Of a stretch of 64,000 bases of DNA, positions 51,668 through 61,031 are shown piece after piece. The DNA comes from Arthrobacter sp. B1805. Its GTDB lineage: Bacteria; Actinomycetota; Actinomycetes; Actinomycetales; Micrococcaceae. Location: NCBI RefSeq assembly GCF_002929745.1, contig NZ_PJIQ01000009.1, forward strand, positions 1 through 64,000. Reading direction: 5' to 3'. A model generated the notes under the pieces. That model made no database searches. It was given only the letters and a program-made list of their open reading frames with translations, and was not told the DNA's origin. Each line of letters starts with the position of its first letter. The stretch's first letter is position 1. The translations under genes were made by a program, and so were the position numbers.

Positions 51668-52300
51668 ATGTTCGTCCTCACGATCGACCAGGCCGGGAGC
51701 CGCTCGACCCGGGACCGCGTCCCCGACCTGCTCGACCTCCTGCAGCCCATCAGCGCGGTGCTCCCGTGGGAGCGCTCGGTGGGGGACGAGGCGCAGGGAG
51801 TCGTGGCGGCTGCCGCCGACGTCGTGGACGCCGTGCTCCTCTGCCTGCGCGATGGTGGCTGGTACGTCGGAGTCGGCATCGGCGAGGTCGAGCGACCGCT
51901 GCCCGCGTCACCGCGCGAAGGGCGAGGTTCCGCCTTCGTCGCCGCGCGGAAGGCCGTCGACCGCGCGAAGAAGACGGGGGACCGGGCCCCGCTCGCCGTC
52001 GAAGGACCCGACGGCGCGCGCGGGGCTGCAGAGGCGGAAGGGGTCCTGGCGTTGCTCGGTCGACACGTCATGGACCGCTCGGACGCGGAGTGGCGCATCC
52101 TCGATCTGCTGCAGCCCGGGGTGCGGGGAACCCAGACGGCGGTGGCGCGCGTCCTCGGTATCAGCCCGCAGGCCGTGAGCAAGGCCGCGGCCCGCGCAGC
52201 CTGGCACGAGGAACAGGCCGTCCGTCCCGCGGCCGCGCGCCTGCTGGCCTGGGTGGACGGAGCCTTCCCTCCGCCGCCCGATGGGGGCGCGGTGCTGTAG
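51668..52300 (+). CDS. SatD-like protein with a C-terminal helix-turn-helix
   Basis: A 210-residue cytosolic protein. The N-terminal two-thirds, with MFVLTIDQAGSRSTRDRVP, LPWERSVGDEAQGVV and RDGGWYVGVGIGEVE, look like the SatD family, a poorly known group first named from acid-tolerance genes in Streptococcus. The C-terminal quarter contains a clear HTH: TQTAVARVLGISPQAVSKAA near residue 155-175. The start is set by the leaderless promoter. A small membrane protein follows 46 bases later, like SatE after SatD in Streptococcus, but that link is only by analogy. No function is proven. Confidence 0.72.
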   Translation: MFVLTIDQAGSRSTRDRVPDLLDLLQPISAVLPWERSVGDEAQGVVAAAADVVDAVLLCLRDGGWYVGVGIGEVERPLPASPREGRGSAFVAARKAVDRAKKTGDRAPLAVEGPDGARGAAEAEGVLALLGRHVMDRSDAEWRILDLLQPGVRGTQTAVARVLGISPQAVSKAAARAAWHEEQAVRPAAARLLAWVDGAFPPPPDGGAVL

Positions 52301-52346
52301 ACATGGAGCAGGATCGGCGCCGCCGATCGGAGACGGAGGAGGTTGC

Positions 52347-52796
52347 GTGGACGCGCTCTGGATAGCGGTAGCCCTGGTCGTCGCGGGTGGCGTCGGTTCT
52401 CCGGTGACCATGCTCGTGCTGCGCCTCGCGCGTTCGGTGGACACCGCCGAACGGCGTCGGGAGGAACTGCCGGAGCCCGCGGACCAGCCCCAGCTCGACA
52501 TGCCGGACCCTCCCGCGGAGCCGCCCAGGGCACCGGTCGATGCGCTACCGCCCGGGGTCCTTCGCGGCGGGCTCGTCATCGGGGTGCTCGAGCGTCTGGC
52601 GGTGACCGTCGCCATTCTCGGCGGTCAGCCGGTCGCCATCGCCTACGTGGTCGCGGTCAAGGCGCTCGGGAGGTATGCCGAACTCAAGGAGACGCCCGCA
52701 GCGTCGGAGCGTTTCATCATCGGCACGCTCGCCTCGATGCTCTGGGCAGCCGGCGTGGCGACCATCATCAAGGTGTACCTGCTACACGTCACGTAG
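52347..52796 (+). CDS. Small membrane protein following the SatD-like gene
   Basis: From GTG 52347 it encodes 149 residues: an N-terminal helix (ALWIAVALVVAGGVGSPVTM), a Pro/Glu-rich acidic linker (EELPEPADQPQLDMPDPPAE), and two C-terminal helices. Segments GGLVIGVLERLAVTVAILGG and KALGRYAELKETPAASERFI are typical of a small conserved family found after SatD-like genes. GGAGGAGG precedes the GTG. Function unknown. It ends ten bases before the YciI gene. Confidence 0.72.
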   Translation: MDALWIAVALVVAGGVGSPVTMLVLRLARSVDTAERRREELPEPADQPQLDMPDPPAEPPRAPVDALPPGVLRGGLVIGVLERLAVTVAILGGQPVAIAYVVAVKALGRYAELKETPAASERFIIGTLASMLWAAGVATIIKVYLLHVT

Positions 52797-52806
52797 GGTG
52801 AGAATC
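52794..52806 (+). promoter_or_regulatory. Leaderless promoter of the YciI gene
   Basis: TAGGGT (52794-52799), overlapping the stop of the membrane protein, then seven bases and ATG 52807. Confidence 0.5.
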
Positions 52807-53097
52807 ATGAGTATCTTCGCCGTCGAGTACGTATACAACCCCGACCACGACGACCTCCGGGCGGAGCACCGCCCGGCACACCGGGCGTGGCTCGAGGGGC
52901 TCGTGGACCAGGGCGCCGTCCTGGCCTCCGGACCGTTCACGGACGGGACGGGCGCGCTGCTGGTGTTCGTCGCCGATTCGGAGGCGGACCTCAACCAGCT
53001 GGTGAGCGAGGACCCCTTTGCCCGGGTGGGTGCCATCTCCGCCGTCAAGACAACAGGATGGAACCCCGTCATCGGGGCCTTCCGCCACCACGTGTGA
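52807..53097 (+). CDS. YciI family protein
   Basis: A 96-residue dimeric ferredoxin-like-fold protein. The family His/Asp pair fits EHRPAHRAWLEGL and FVADSEADL, with ASGPFTDGTGALLVF in the centre. YciI proteins are often called putative dehydratases or EthD-like, with no firm role in most species. It has its own likely leaderless promoter and lies upstream of ispG. Confidence 0.87.
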   Translation: MSIFAVEYVYNPDHDDLRAEHRPAHRAWLEGLVDQGAVLASGPFTDGTGALLVFVADSEADLNQLVSEDPFARVGAISAVKTTGWNPVIGAFRHHV

Positions 53098-53136
53098 CCT
53101 GTATCCCCCGGGACCCCTCAAGCGTCTGACCGGGTG

Positions 53137-53142
53137 GATAAT
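53137..53142 (+). promoter_or_regulatory. Candidate -10 element for ispG
   Basis: GATAAT lies about 55 bases before the preferred ispG start. It would give a short leader that includes GGAGGAAG. Confidence 0.45.
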
Positions 53143-53195
53143 GAAATCAGGAATCCCAAAGACGTGCGGTCATGACCGCCAGCATGGAGGAAGTT

Positions 53196-54362
53196 TTGAC
53201 CTCGGTCAGCCTAGGAATGCCAGCAGCACCCCCGCCCGTCCTCGCCCCCCGGCGCAAGACCCGCCAGATCAAGGTCGGGTCGGTGGGAGTCGGATCCGAT
53301 TCGCCGATCAGCATCCAGTCGATGACCACCACGCCGACCACGGACATCAACGCGACGCTGCAGCAGATCGCCGAGCTGACGGCGACGGGTTGTGACATCG
53401 TGCGCGTCGCCTGCCCGTCCGCCGATGACGCCGCGGCGCTGCCGATCATCGCGAAGAAGTCCCAGATCCCGGTGATCGCCGACATCCACTTCCAGCCGAA
53501 GTACGTCTTCGCGGCGATCGACGCGGGGTGTGCCGCTGTCCGCGTGAATCCCGGCAACATCCGGAAGTTCGACGATCAGGTCAAGCAGATCGCCGAGGCC
53601 GCGAAGGCTGCGGGCACCTCGATCCGGATCGGTGTCAACGCCGGTTCACTCGATCCTCGGCTCATGGAGAAGTACGGCAAAGCCACGCCGGAGGCGCTCG
53701 TCGAATCCGCGGTCTGGGAGGCGTCGCTCTTCGAGGAGCACGACTTCCACGACTTCAAGATCTCGGTGAAGCACAACGACCCCGTCATCATGGTCCGGGC
53801 CTACGAGCTCCTGGCCGAACGTGGCGACTGGCCCCTGCACCTCGGTGTCACCGAGGCGGGCCCCGCTTTCCAGGGCACCATCAAATCCGCCACCGCCTTC
53901 GGAGCGCTGCTGTCGAAGGGTATCGGCGACACCATCCGCGTCTCCCTCTCCGCTCCGCCGGTCGAGGAGGTCAAGGTCGGCAACCAGATCCTGCAGTCGC
54001 TCAACCTGCGGCCGCGGAAGCTGGAGATCGTCTCCTGCCCGTCCTGCGGAAGGGCGCAGGTGGATGTCTACACCCTCGCCGAAGAGGTCACGGCCGGCCT
54101 GGAGGGCATGGAGGTGCCCCTGCGCGTCGCCGTCATGGGCTGTGTCGTGAACGGACCCGGCGAGGCCCGCGAAGCCGATCTCGGCGTCGCCTCCGGTAAC
54201 GGCAAGGGGCAGATCTTCGTTCGCGGGCAGGTCATCAAGACTGTCCCGGAGGACCAGATCGTTGAGACACTCATCGAGGAAGCGATGCGGCTAGCAGAGG
54301 AAATGGGTGAGGCTGATGGCGAAACTGCTGGCCAGGGTGGCCCCATGGTTACCGTTAGCTAG
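53196..54362 (+). CDS. ispG: 4-hydroxy-3-methylbut-2-en-1-yl diphosphate synthase
   Basis: The 4Fe-4S enzyme of the MEP pathway that opens methylerythritol cyclodiphosphate. From TTG 53196 the protein is 388 residues, starting [18 protein letters not shown], which matches my memory of Arthrobacter IspG; GGAGGAAG lies just before this TTG. ATG 53172 and ATG 53184 are alternatives. Seen motifs: [30 protein letters not shown], and the three cluster cysteines in [11 protein letters not shown] and [10 protein letters not shown]. The C-terminus overlaps the next gene by 56 bases. Confidence 0.95.
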   Translation: MTSVSLGMPAAPPPVLAPRRKTRQIKVGSVGVGSDSPISIQSMTTTPTTDINATLQQIAELTATGCDIVRVACPSADDAAALPIIAKKSQIPVIADIHFQPKYVFAAIDAGCAAVRVNPGNIRKFDDQVKQIAEAAKAAGTSIRIGVNAGSLDPRLMEKYGKATPEALVESAVWEASLFEEHDFHDFKISVKHNDPVIMVRAYELLAERGDWPLHLGVTEAGPAFQGTIKSATAFGALLSKGIGDTIRVSLSAPPVEEVKVGNQILQSLNLRPRKLEIVSCPSCGRAQVDVYTLAEEVTAGLEGMEVPLRVAVMGCVVNGPGEAREADLGVASGNGKGQIFVRGQVIKTVPEDQIVETLIEEAMRLAEEMGEADGETAGQGGPMVTVS

Positions 54363-55218
54363 ACCCCAGCCTGATCCGGAGGGCCCCTGGTCCTTCCGCG
54401 TGCTCGGTGAGGCTGATACGAGGGACCTCTGGACCATCGTGAACGAGGACCCGGTGGCGAATGTCTTCGTGGCCTCCCATCTCGAGTCGGTCGGCAGTGC
54501 GGCGCCGTCGATGTCGGGTGGCGAGATCATCGGGATGTTCCGGCACGACGAGTTGCGCGCGGCCTGCTGGGCGGGGGTGAACCTCGTACCGATCGGCGTG
54601 ACCGACGAGACAGGCGCCATCTTCGGTGATCACCTCGGGCGGTCGGGGCGGACCTTCTCGTCGATCTTCGGGCTGTCCGAAGGTGTCATGGACATCTGGT
54701 CGACGCTCGAGGACTACAGCGGGGAGCCTTTCGACGTACGTCCGACCCAGCCGCTCATGACCATCGACACCGATCCCCTGATCGAGCCTGCCGCGGACCT
54801 GCGCTTCACGCATCCGGACGAACTCGACCGCGTGCTCCCGGCCTGCGCTGCCATGTTCGAGGAGGAGGTCGGCTACTCGCCGTTCATCGGCGGGTCCGAG
54901 CACTACCGTCGCCGGGTGGCATCCCTCATCAGCAGGAAATACTCCCTCGCGGCCTTCGACGACGCCGGCAACGTGGTCTTCAAGGCCGAGCTGGGCACGG
55001 TGTCGTCCCAGGCCGTCCAGGTCCAGGGGGTCTGGATGCACCCGGACCGCCGCGGCGAGGGCCTCAGCGCTGCCTACATGGCCGGCGTCGTCGTCGCGGC
55101 GCGCTCTTTGGCTCCCACCGTGAGCCTCTACGTGAACTCCTACAATGCCCGGGCGATCGCCGCGTACAAGCGCGTCGGCTTCGCGCAGGTCGACACCTTC
55201 GCCACCATCCTCTTCTAG
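54307..55218 (+). CDS. DUF4081-GNAT family protein
   Basis: A 303-residue protein with an N-terminal DUF4081 region (about residues 30-140) and a C-terminal GNAT domain where the acetyl-CoA loop is [17 protein letters not shown] and the end is [20 protein letters not shown]. The start at GTG 54307 has AGAGGA about eight bases away; ATG 54316 is possible. It overlaps the 3' end of ispG by 56 bases in another frame, which suggests tight coupling. The substrate is unknown. This gene is a fixed neighbour of ispG in Actinobacteria. Confidence 0.85.
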   Translation: MRLMAKLLARVAPWLPLARPQPDPEGPWSFRVLGEADTRDLWTIVNEDPVANVFVASHLESVGSAAPSMSGGEIIGMFRHDELRAACWAGVNLVPIGVTDETGAIFGDHLGRSGRTFSSIFGLSEGVMDIWSTLEDYSGEPFDVRPTQPLMTIDTDPLIEPAADLRFTHPDELDRVLPACAAMFEEEVGYSPFIGGSEHYRRRVASLISRKYSLAAFDDAGNVVFKAELGTVSSQAVQVQGVWMHPDRRGEGLSAAYMAGVVVAARSLAPTVSLYVNSYNARAIAAYKRVGFAQVDTFATILF

Positions 55219-55271
55219 GCGCGGAGGCACCGCAGGCGGCTGCGTGACGGGTCGGCGGTGGACGGACCGGC

Positions 55272-55307
55272 TAGATTGGTACCTGTTGTTTCCCGCCGGA
55301 CGGCGGG
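55272..55307 (+). promoter_or_regulatory. proS promoter and leader hairpin
   Basis: TAGATT at 55272-55277 is the likely -10. The short leader holds CCCGCC (55292-55297) and GGCGGG (55302-55307), a six-base-pair stem with a four-base loop. No T-box sequence is present. Confidence 0.45.
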
Positions 55308-55343
55308 GAGATGAATGGCAGTACCGATACGAACGGACACCGC

Positions 55344-57143
55344 GTGGTCTTACGACTCTCGACCCTTTTCCTGCGCACCCTGCGTGAAGACCCAGCCGAT
55401 GCAGAGGTGGCCAGTCACCGCCTCCTGGTGCGTGCCGGCTACATCCGGCGTGCGGCCCCGGGCATCTACAGCTGGTTGCCGCTGGGACTGAAGGTCCTCG
55501 CCCGGGTCGAGGCGATCGTGCGCGAGGAGATGGAGGCGATGGGTGCACAGGAGGTGCACTTCCCCGCCCTGCTGCCCAAGGAGCCCTACGAGGCGACCAA
55601 CCGCTGGACGGAGTACGGCGACGGCATCTTCCGGCTGAAGGACCGCAAGGGCGCGGACTACCTGCTGGCGCCGACGCACGAGGAGATGTTCACCCTCCTC
55701 GTCAAGGACCTGTACACCTCGTACAAAGACCTGCCCGTGAGCCTGTTCCAGATCCAGACCAAGTACCGCGACGAGGCCCGCCCGCGCGCCGGGCTGCTCC
55801 GCGGCCGCGAGTTCATCATGAAGGACTCCTACTCGTTCGACGTCGACGACGAGGGGCTGGAGGCGAGCTATCAGCTCCACCGCGCCGCGTACCTGCGCAT
55901 CTTCGAACGGCTCGGCCTCGAGGTGGTCCCCGTGACGGCCACCGCGGGTGCGATGGGCGGTTCCAAGAGCGAGGAGTTCCTCCACCCGACCCCCATCGGC
56001 GAGGACACCTTCGTCCGCTCGGCCGGAGGCTACACGGCGAACGTCGAGGCCGTCACGACCGTCGTCCCGGACGCCATCGACTTCACGGACGCGCCCGCGG
56101 CAGAGGTCAGGGATACACCTGACACCCCGACCATCGACACGCTGGTGGAGCATGCCAACTCTGCAGCTCCGCGGGAGGACCGGCCCTGGACAGCGGCGGA
56201 CACCCTGAAGAACGTCGTCCTCGCCGCGGTGCTGCCCACGGGTGAGCGCGAGATCGTCGTCGTCGGCGTGCCCGGCGACCGCACGGTGGACCTCAAGCGG
56301 ATCGAGGCGAACATCGCGGGGCACCTCGAGACGGGCGGGGAGGTGGCGGTCGAAGCCGCGAACGAGGAGGACCTCAAGAAGCACCCGGGCCTCGTCAAGG
56401 GCTACATCGGGCCCGGCCTCGCTGTCGGGTCCGCAGTCCTCGGAATCGAAGCCTCGACCGGCCTCCGGTACCTCGTTGATCCCCGCGTGGTCAGTGGGAC
56501 CACCTGGATCACCGGCGCCAACGATCAGGGCAAGCACGTCTTCGGCCTGGTCGCCGGTCGGGACTTCGGCTGGGACGGCGTCATCGAGGCCGTCGAGGTG
56601 CGTGAGGGCGACGAGGCTCCCGACGGATCGGGGCCGCTCGTCGCCGCTCGTGGCATCGAGATGGGTCACATCTTCCAGCTCGGCCGCAAGTACGCCGAAG
56701 CGCTCGGGCTCAAGGTCCTGGACCAGAACGGCAAGCTCGCCACCGTGACCATGGGCTCGTACGGTATCGGCGTGACGCGTGCCCTCGCAGCACTCGCGGA
56801 GTCCAACCACGACGACCGCGGCATCATCTGGCCCCGCAACGTCGCGCCCGCCGACGTGCACATCGTTGCTACCGGGAAGGGCGCCGAGGTGTTCGAGGCC
56901 GCGGAGAAACTCGCCGGTGACCTCGAGGCAGCTGGACTCACCGTGCTGTTCGACGACCGCCCGAAGGTCTCTCCCGGCGTGAAGTTCGGCGACGCGGAAC
57001 TCATCGGCGTGCCCACCATCGTCGTCGTCGGGCGCGGACTGGCGGACGGCGTGCTCGAGGTGAAGGACCGCCGGACGGGTGAGGCGCAGAACGTGCCCGT
57101 CGACGAGGCGGCCGCGCTGCTGCGCGAGCTCACCGCGCACTAA
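55344..57143 (+). CDS. proS: Prolyl-tRNA synthetase (bacterial type, with editing domain)
   Basis: Joins proline to tRNA-Pro. From GTG 55344 it is 599 residues starting [19 protein letters not shown], the form I recall in Arthrobacter; ATG 55311 would add 11 unconserved residues and sits directly against its GGGGAG. Motif 1 [16 protein letters not shown], motif 2 [18 protein letters not shown], the INS editing domain (about 225-390) and motif 3 [17 protein letters not shown] are visible. The C-terminal anticodon domain ends in ALLRELTAH. It is followed after six bases by the TauE/SafE gene. Confidence 0.95.
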   Translation: MVLRLSTLFLRTLREDPADAEVASHRLLVRAGYIRRAAPGIYSWLPLGLKVLARVEAIVREEMEAMGAQEVHFPALLPKEPYEATNRWTEYGDGIFRLKDRKGADYLLAPTHEEMFTLLVKDLYTSYKDLPVSLFQIQTKYRDEARPRAGLLRGREFIMKDSYSFDVDDEGLEASYQLHRAAYLRIFERLGLEVVPVTATAGAMGGSKSEEFLHPTPIGEDTFVRSAGGYTANVEAVTTVVPDAIDFTDAPAAEVRDTPDTPTIDTLVEHANSAAPREDRPWTAADTLKNVVLAAVLPTGEREIVVVGVPGDRTVDLKRIEANIAGHLETGGEVAVEAANEEDLKKHPGLVKGYIGPGLAVGSAVLGIEASTGLRYLVDPRVVSGTTWITGANDQGKHVFGLVAGRDFGWDGVIEAVEVREGDEAPDGSGPLVAARGIEMGHIFQLGRKYAEALGLKVLDQNGKLATVTMGSYGIGVTRALAALAESNHDDRGIIWPRNVAPADVHIVATGKGAEVFEAAEKLAGDLEAAGLTVLFDDRPKVSPGVKFGDAELIGVPTIVVVGRGLADGVLEVKDRRTGEAQNVPVDEAAALLRELTAH

Positions 57144-57149
57144 CCCGCC

Positions 57150-57959
57150 GTGGGCTCGGGACTGGAGGAACTGCACCTCGCGACGATCCTGCTGGTGCTC
57201 GTTGCCGGCTTCGCCGCGGGATGGGTCGACGCCGTCGTCGGCGGAGGCGGTCTCCTCCAGCTGCCGGCGTTGCTGCTCGTCCCCGGCATCGCGCCGGTGG
57301 AGGCCCTGGCGACCAACAAACTGGGATCGATCTTCGGCACGACGACGAGCGCGATCACCTACTACCGCCGGGCGCACCCGGATCTGCGGACGGCGCTTCC
57401 GATGGCGGGCATTGCCCTCGTCGGGAGTTTCGGCGGGGCGATCCTGGCCGCCTCCCTGCCGTCGTCGGTCTTCAAGCCGATCATCGTCGTGGCGCTCGTC
57501 GCCGTCGCGGTGTTCACCGCGCTGAAGCCCTCCGTCGGGACGCTGACGAAACTGCGGCACCAGGGCGCACGACACTATGGAACGGCCGGGGGCATCGGCC
57601 TCGTCATCGGCTTCTACGACGGCCTGATCGGACCCGGCACCGGATCCTTCCTCATCATCGCGATGGTCACGCTGCTCGGCTACAACTTCCTCGGTGCCAG
57701 CGCCAAGGCGAAGATCGTGAACATGGCCACCAACTTCGGTGCGCTGATGTTCTTCCTGCCGAACGGTTCCATCCTCTGGGGACTCGGGCTCCTGCTGGGC
57801 GTCGCGAACATGGCCGGCGGCTACACGGGGTCCCGCATGGCGATCAGCCAGGGCAGCAGGTTCATCCGGATCGTGTTCCTTGCCGTCGTCGGCGCCCTGA
57901 TCCTGAAACTGGGCGCCGACGTGTGGATGGAGAACGTCCGGCCGTTCCTACGTGACTAG
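57150..57959 (+). CDS. TauE/SafE family sulfite-exporter-like permease (TSUP)
   Basis: A 269-residue membrane protein with about eight helices. The two family signatures are GFAAGWVDAVVGGGGLLQLPAL in the first half, seen over residues about 21-42, and IGFYDGLIGPGTGSFLII in the second. The family exports sulfite or organosulfonates, or moves other small anions; the substrate is unknown. The GTG start is six bases after proS, so it is cotranscribed. It converges with the kinase gene. Confidence 0.88.
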   Translation: MGSGLEELHLATILLVLVAGFAAGWVDAVVGGGGLLQLPALLLVPGIAPVEALATNKLGSIFGTTTSAITYYRRAHPDLRTALPMAGIALVGSFGGAILAASLPSSVFKPIIVVALVAVAVFTALKPSVGTLTKLRHQGARHYGTAGGIGLVIGFYDGLIGPGTGSFLIIAMVTLLGYNFLGASAKAKIVNMATNFGALMFFLPNGSILWGLGLLLGVANMAGGYTGSRMAISQGSRFIRIVFLAVVGALILKLGADVWMENVRPFLRD

Positions 57960-57989
57960 GAGCGCTCGTGGCTCCCGCTGCCGGTCCGG

Positions 57990-59048
57990 CTACAGGGCCG
58001 GGAGTTCGCTGACCGATGGCAGCCCATCGAGCGTGCGTCCCGCCACCGAGCTCGCCACCCACAGCGAGCGCTGCGCATCACCCGTGCGGCGGTGGTGGAG
58101 GTAGGACAGCGCGTTGCGGACCTCGCGGACCACGGTCCAGCCGCGGGACAGTTCGCCGTCGAGCCCTGCGGCAGCCGACAGAGCGGCGCAGTGGGCACGC
58201 AGGTGCCCGGCCGGGTCACCCTGGTCCAGCTCGGAGAGCCGGTTCCACAGCATCGGAGCGACCGCGTATTCCGCGTCGCCGAGGACGGGCTTCGGGTCGA
58301 TCGCCGTGAACTGCCGCAGCTGACCCTGCGCGGAGGGCAGGAGGTTCTCGTAGTGGAGGTCGGAGTGCACGAGGACGTCGCGCTCCGAACGCCGGCCGAC
58401 GACGCCCCTCGACTGGCACACCTCGAGGGCAGCCTCCATGAGCCAGCGCGGAAAAGGCTCCCCGAGCTCGACCCAGCGGGCGGGGAGGGTATCGGTCCAC
58501 TGCTCCGCTTCCGATGCGAGGTGCGGGAAAGCGGCCCAGAGGGCGCTGTCTCCCGGCGGCAGCGACAGCAACCGCAGAACCTCGCCCCAGGGGGCAGGGG
58601 TCTCGTCGATCGGGAGGTTCTTCAGGGAATGGTCCCCATCGAGTCGGTCGAGCAGCATCGCATAGTCGGGACGAGACGCCGCCAGCAGGCGAACCGCGCC
58701 CGCGCCGTTCCACAGTTCCAGCGCGTCGGGTTCGGGCAGCGCCTCGTCATGCGGGATCGAGAGTTTGAGTACCGCTCTCTCCATGCCCCCCGTGCCGCTT
58801 CGCAGGACCGGCACGACGACGGCGCACTGGCCGGCCCAGGCACTCCGTCCGGGCGGAAGGTCGAGCTGCAGGTCCCAGGCGTCGAGCCGGTCCAGGAGCA
58901 GCCTGCGCCACTGCCGTGTCCACTGCATCCCGCCGTCGATGGTCCGGGCGCTGTGCAGGAGGCGCGGCGGCAGGTCGGGAAGTTCGGGCAGGGAGTTGTC
59001 CGTGATGTGCCAAGAGCTCTCCGCGCCCTGATCCTCATTCCTGGTCAT
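57990..59048 (-). CDS. Aminoglycoside 6-phosphotransferase-like (APH(6)/hydroxyurea phosphotransferase) kinase
   Basis: A 352-residue protein with the kinase fold of APH(6) and streptomycin/hydroxyurea phosphotransferases. The catalytic loop is VHSDLHYENLL (H-x-D-x4-N), the metal Asp is in AIDPKPVLGDAEYAV, and the N-lobe Lys is in AVLKLSIP. The first about 60 residues are variable. Actual antibiotic targets are not proven: such genes occur widely in soil Actinobacteria, and many act on other metabolites. Its start overlaps the DUF4439 gene by 14 bases, in another frame. Confidence 0.82.
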   Translation of the reverse strand: MTRNEDQGAESSWHITDNSLPELPDLPPRLLHSARTIDGGMQWTRQWRRLLLDRLDAWDLQLDLPPGRSAWAGQCAVVVPVLRSGTGGMERAVLKLSIPHDEALPEPDALELWNGAGAVRLLAASRPDYAMLLDRLDGDHSLKNLPIDETPAPWGEVLRLLSLPPGDSALWAAFPHLASEAEQWTDTLPARWVELGEPFPRWLMEAALEVCQSRGVVGRRSERDVLVHSDLHYENLLPSAQGQLRQFTAIDPKPVLGDAEYAVAPMLWNRLSELDQGDPAGHLRAHCAALSAAAGLDGELSRGWTVVREVRNALSYLHHRRTGDAQRSLWVASSVAGRTLDGLPSVSELPAL

Positions 59049-60282
59049 CGACCGCTTCCGCCGGCGCAGGAGGGTCCTGCGGCGTCGGTACCACGCTCGC
59101 GCTCGTCGGGGCTGCGCCAGCCGTGCCTTCCGGCCCGTCGTCGAGCCCGGGTAGTGGCTCGAGTGCCGCGCCTGCCCCGATGCTGCGCTGGACGGCGGCG
59201 TTGAGCGAGGTGACGGCCCAGGGACGTACATCGGGACTGACGGCGGACACGAGGCCGGCATACAGCGCGACGTGGTCCTGCTCGAGGTCGCGCAGGGCAC
59301 GGGAGGGATCAGCCCGGAACGCCGCACCGATCGTGAAGCCGGCAGGAGCCGGAGCGGCAGGGACGCACAGCGCTGCGAGGCGATCGGCAGCGGCATCCGC
59401 TGCTGCGTCATGCTCCGCCGATCGCGCGAGCGCTCCGGCCCCGTCCTCGAGCAGCGCCGCGGCCACCTCGTAGCCGTAGCGGGCCTGGTCCTCCGCGTTC
59501 TTCGCCGTGAGCAACGCCTGGCGGTCGGCGTCCGGCCCGAGCGGAGTCCCGGCGCACTCCCCGGCAATCGTTCCGTCCTCTGCCCGAGCCGGCGTCGTCG
59601 CACCGGGCTGGTCCTCGGCAGCAGTACCCGCAGACTCTCCGACCGGCGGGAGATCCGGGGACACGCCGAGCACCCGACCGAGCGCTGTGGCGTGCCACCA
59701 CTGGTTCGCTCCGGCGGAGGCCAGCACCCTGGCCGCCCCGGGCTCGGCCGACACGGCGTCGCCGAGGCTTTCGAGGGCGCTCTCCTGCAGCATCGACAGC
59801 ACCAGCATCCCGTCGACGGGCGGGGTGGCGGGAGTGGAGCCGGGATCCGGCGAATCCCCTGACGGGCTCGGCGTCCGCCCGGTTGCCGTGCCGCCGTTCT
59901 CCGTGGTTCCGTCCGACTCGACCGAGGGCGCTGTCGGCGCCGGGGTGGGGGAGCGGGGTAGCGCGACGGCGTCCGCCTGGACGTCGAGGTCCGAGGCCGC
60001 TGCGGTCAGTCGGTCCGCGAGGGCCGGCTGGACGGCCGCCGCGGCACGCGCGTCCTCGGCCAGTGCGCGGAAGCGGTCCTCGGCGTCGAGCTGTGCCTGT
60101 TCCGATGCCGAGTAGACGCGTTCCTGAGGTTCCGGCGAGCGGACGCCCACCCCGATACCCACGACGAGAAGGACCGCGATGACAAGACCGATGAGCCGTC
60201 CGGACCAGCGCACGGCGAGCCCGGCAGCGGCGGCGACGCGCCCTCCGCCTGCCTGCTGCCTGCTCTCCTGACCCCGGTTCAT
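59035..60282 (-). CDS. DUF4439 domain membrane-anchored protein
   Basis: A 415-residue protein with one N-terminal membrane helix (RLIGLVIAVLLVVGIGVGV, residues about 29-47), an outer-side Ala-rich coiled region, a Ser/Thr/Pro-rich linker (about 110-160), and a C-terminal ferritin-like DUF4439 domain (about 240-370) with NAEDQARYGYEVAAALL and EHDAAADAAADRLAALC. Conserved Glu/His residues in the helices could bind metal, but this is not shown. It is divergent from rimP, a typical place for it in Arthrobacter. Confidence 0.78.
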   Translation of the reverse strand: MNRGQESRQQAGGGRVAAAAGLAVRWSGRLIGLVIAVLLVVGIGVGVRSPEPQERVYSASEQAQLDAEDRFRALAEDARAAAAVQPALADRLTAAASDLDVQADAVALPRSPTPAPTAPSVESDGTTENGGTATGRTPSPSGDSPDPGSTPATPPVDGMLVLSMLQESALESLGDAVSAEPGAARVLASAGANQWWHATALGRVLGVSPDLPPVGESAGTAAEDQPGATTPARAEDGTIAGECAGTPLGPDADRQALLTAKNAEDQARYGYEVAAALLEDGAGALARSAEHDAAADAAADRLAALCVPAAPAPAGFTIGAAFRADPSRALRDLEQDHVALYAGLVSAVSPDVRPWAVTSLNAAVQRSIGAGAALEPLPGLDDGPEGTAGAAPTSASVVPTPQDPPAPAEAVDDQE

Positions 60283-60351
60283 CACAGTTTCCGATGATGC
60301 CACGGCAGCCCGCGTTTCACCGGGCCATACACCGGGCGCCACGGAAAGTCG

Positions 60352-60357
60352 GTACTC
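60352..60357 (+). promoter_or_regulatory. Candidate -10 element for the rimP-nusA-infB operon
   Basis: TACTCT lies 34 bases before rimP, in the divergent gap with the DUF4439 gene. The -35 is weak. It would give a short leader with the GGGAGG ribosome-binding site. Confidence 0.5.
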
Positions 60358-60390
60358 TTGAAGGACAACATCATCGAGTGGGAGGCAGCC

Positions 60391-61020
60391 ATGGCGGTCC
60401 GGTCCGGGAACGAAAATCATGCCTCGAGCCGCAAATCGGCCGTCGAGGCCGAGCTGCAGGCTGAAGCGCAGCGCCTGCGGACCAGGTTGCAGCCCGTGGT
60501 CGAGCAGCACAACCTCTATCTCGAGGATGTCGACATCAAGGTCGCCGGATCCCACCGCACGGTTCATGTCGTCGTCGACCTGCCCGAGGACGCCTCGGGA
60601 AGCGTCGGGCTCGATGTGATCTCTGCCATCTCGACGGACCTCTCCGCGGCGATGGACAGCGATCCCGAGGACGACGACCGTCCATACAACCTCGAGATCT
60701 CCTCGCCCGGAGTCTCCCGCCCCCTGACCGAGCCGCGGCACTGGCGCCGCAGCGTCGGACGCATGGTCGAGGTGAAGCCCGTCAGCGGCGACGTCGTCGT
60801 CGGGCGCCTGCAGGAGGTCACCGCCACGGGCATCCGGCTGATCCCCCAGCTGCCGGTCAAGAAGGGCATGAAGCCGAAACAGGGCGATCCGCTCGCCCTC
60901 GAGTTTTCCAAGATCCGCAAGGGGACCGTCCAGGTCGAATTCGCGCATCTTGAGGATGAACACCACGATGACAGCGATGGGGCCGATCCGGACATCTCCG
61001 GCGCTGTGCACCACGCCTAA
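60391..61020 (+). CDS. rimP: Ribosome maturation factor RimP
   Basis: Assists 30S subunit maturation. From ATG 60391 the protein is 209 residues; GGGAGG lies five to six bases before, so I reject the TTG at 60358. Conserved stretches are [48 protein letters not shown] and GRMVEVKP. A charged tail of about 25 residues ([16 protein letters not shown]) is extra compared with E. coli. It starts the classical rimP-nusA-ylxR-infB operon. Confidence 0.95.
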   Translation: MAVRSGNENHASSRKSAVEAELQAEAQRLRTRLQPVVEQHNLYLEDVDIKVAGSHRTVHVVVDLPEDASGSVGLDVISAISTDLSAAMDSDPEDDDRPYNLEISSPGVSRPLTEPRHWRRSVGRMVEVKPVSGDVVVGRLQEVTATGIRLIPQLPVKKGMKPKQGDPLALEFSKIRKGTVQVEFAHLEDEHHDDSDGADPDISGAVHHA

Positions 61021-61031
61021 GGAGAACCCAC

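Noticed and set aside
55219-55343. T-box riboswitch before proS (and similarly before glyQS)
   Set aside because: The conserved T-box sequence and specifier layout are absent; only a short six-base-pair hairpin is seen.
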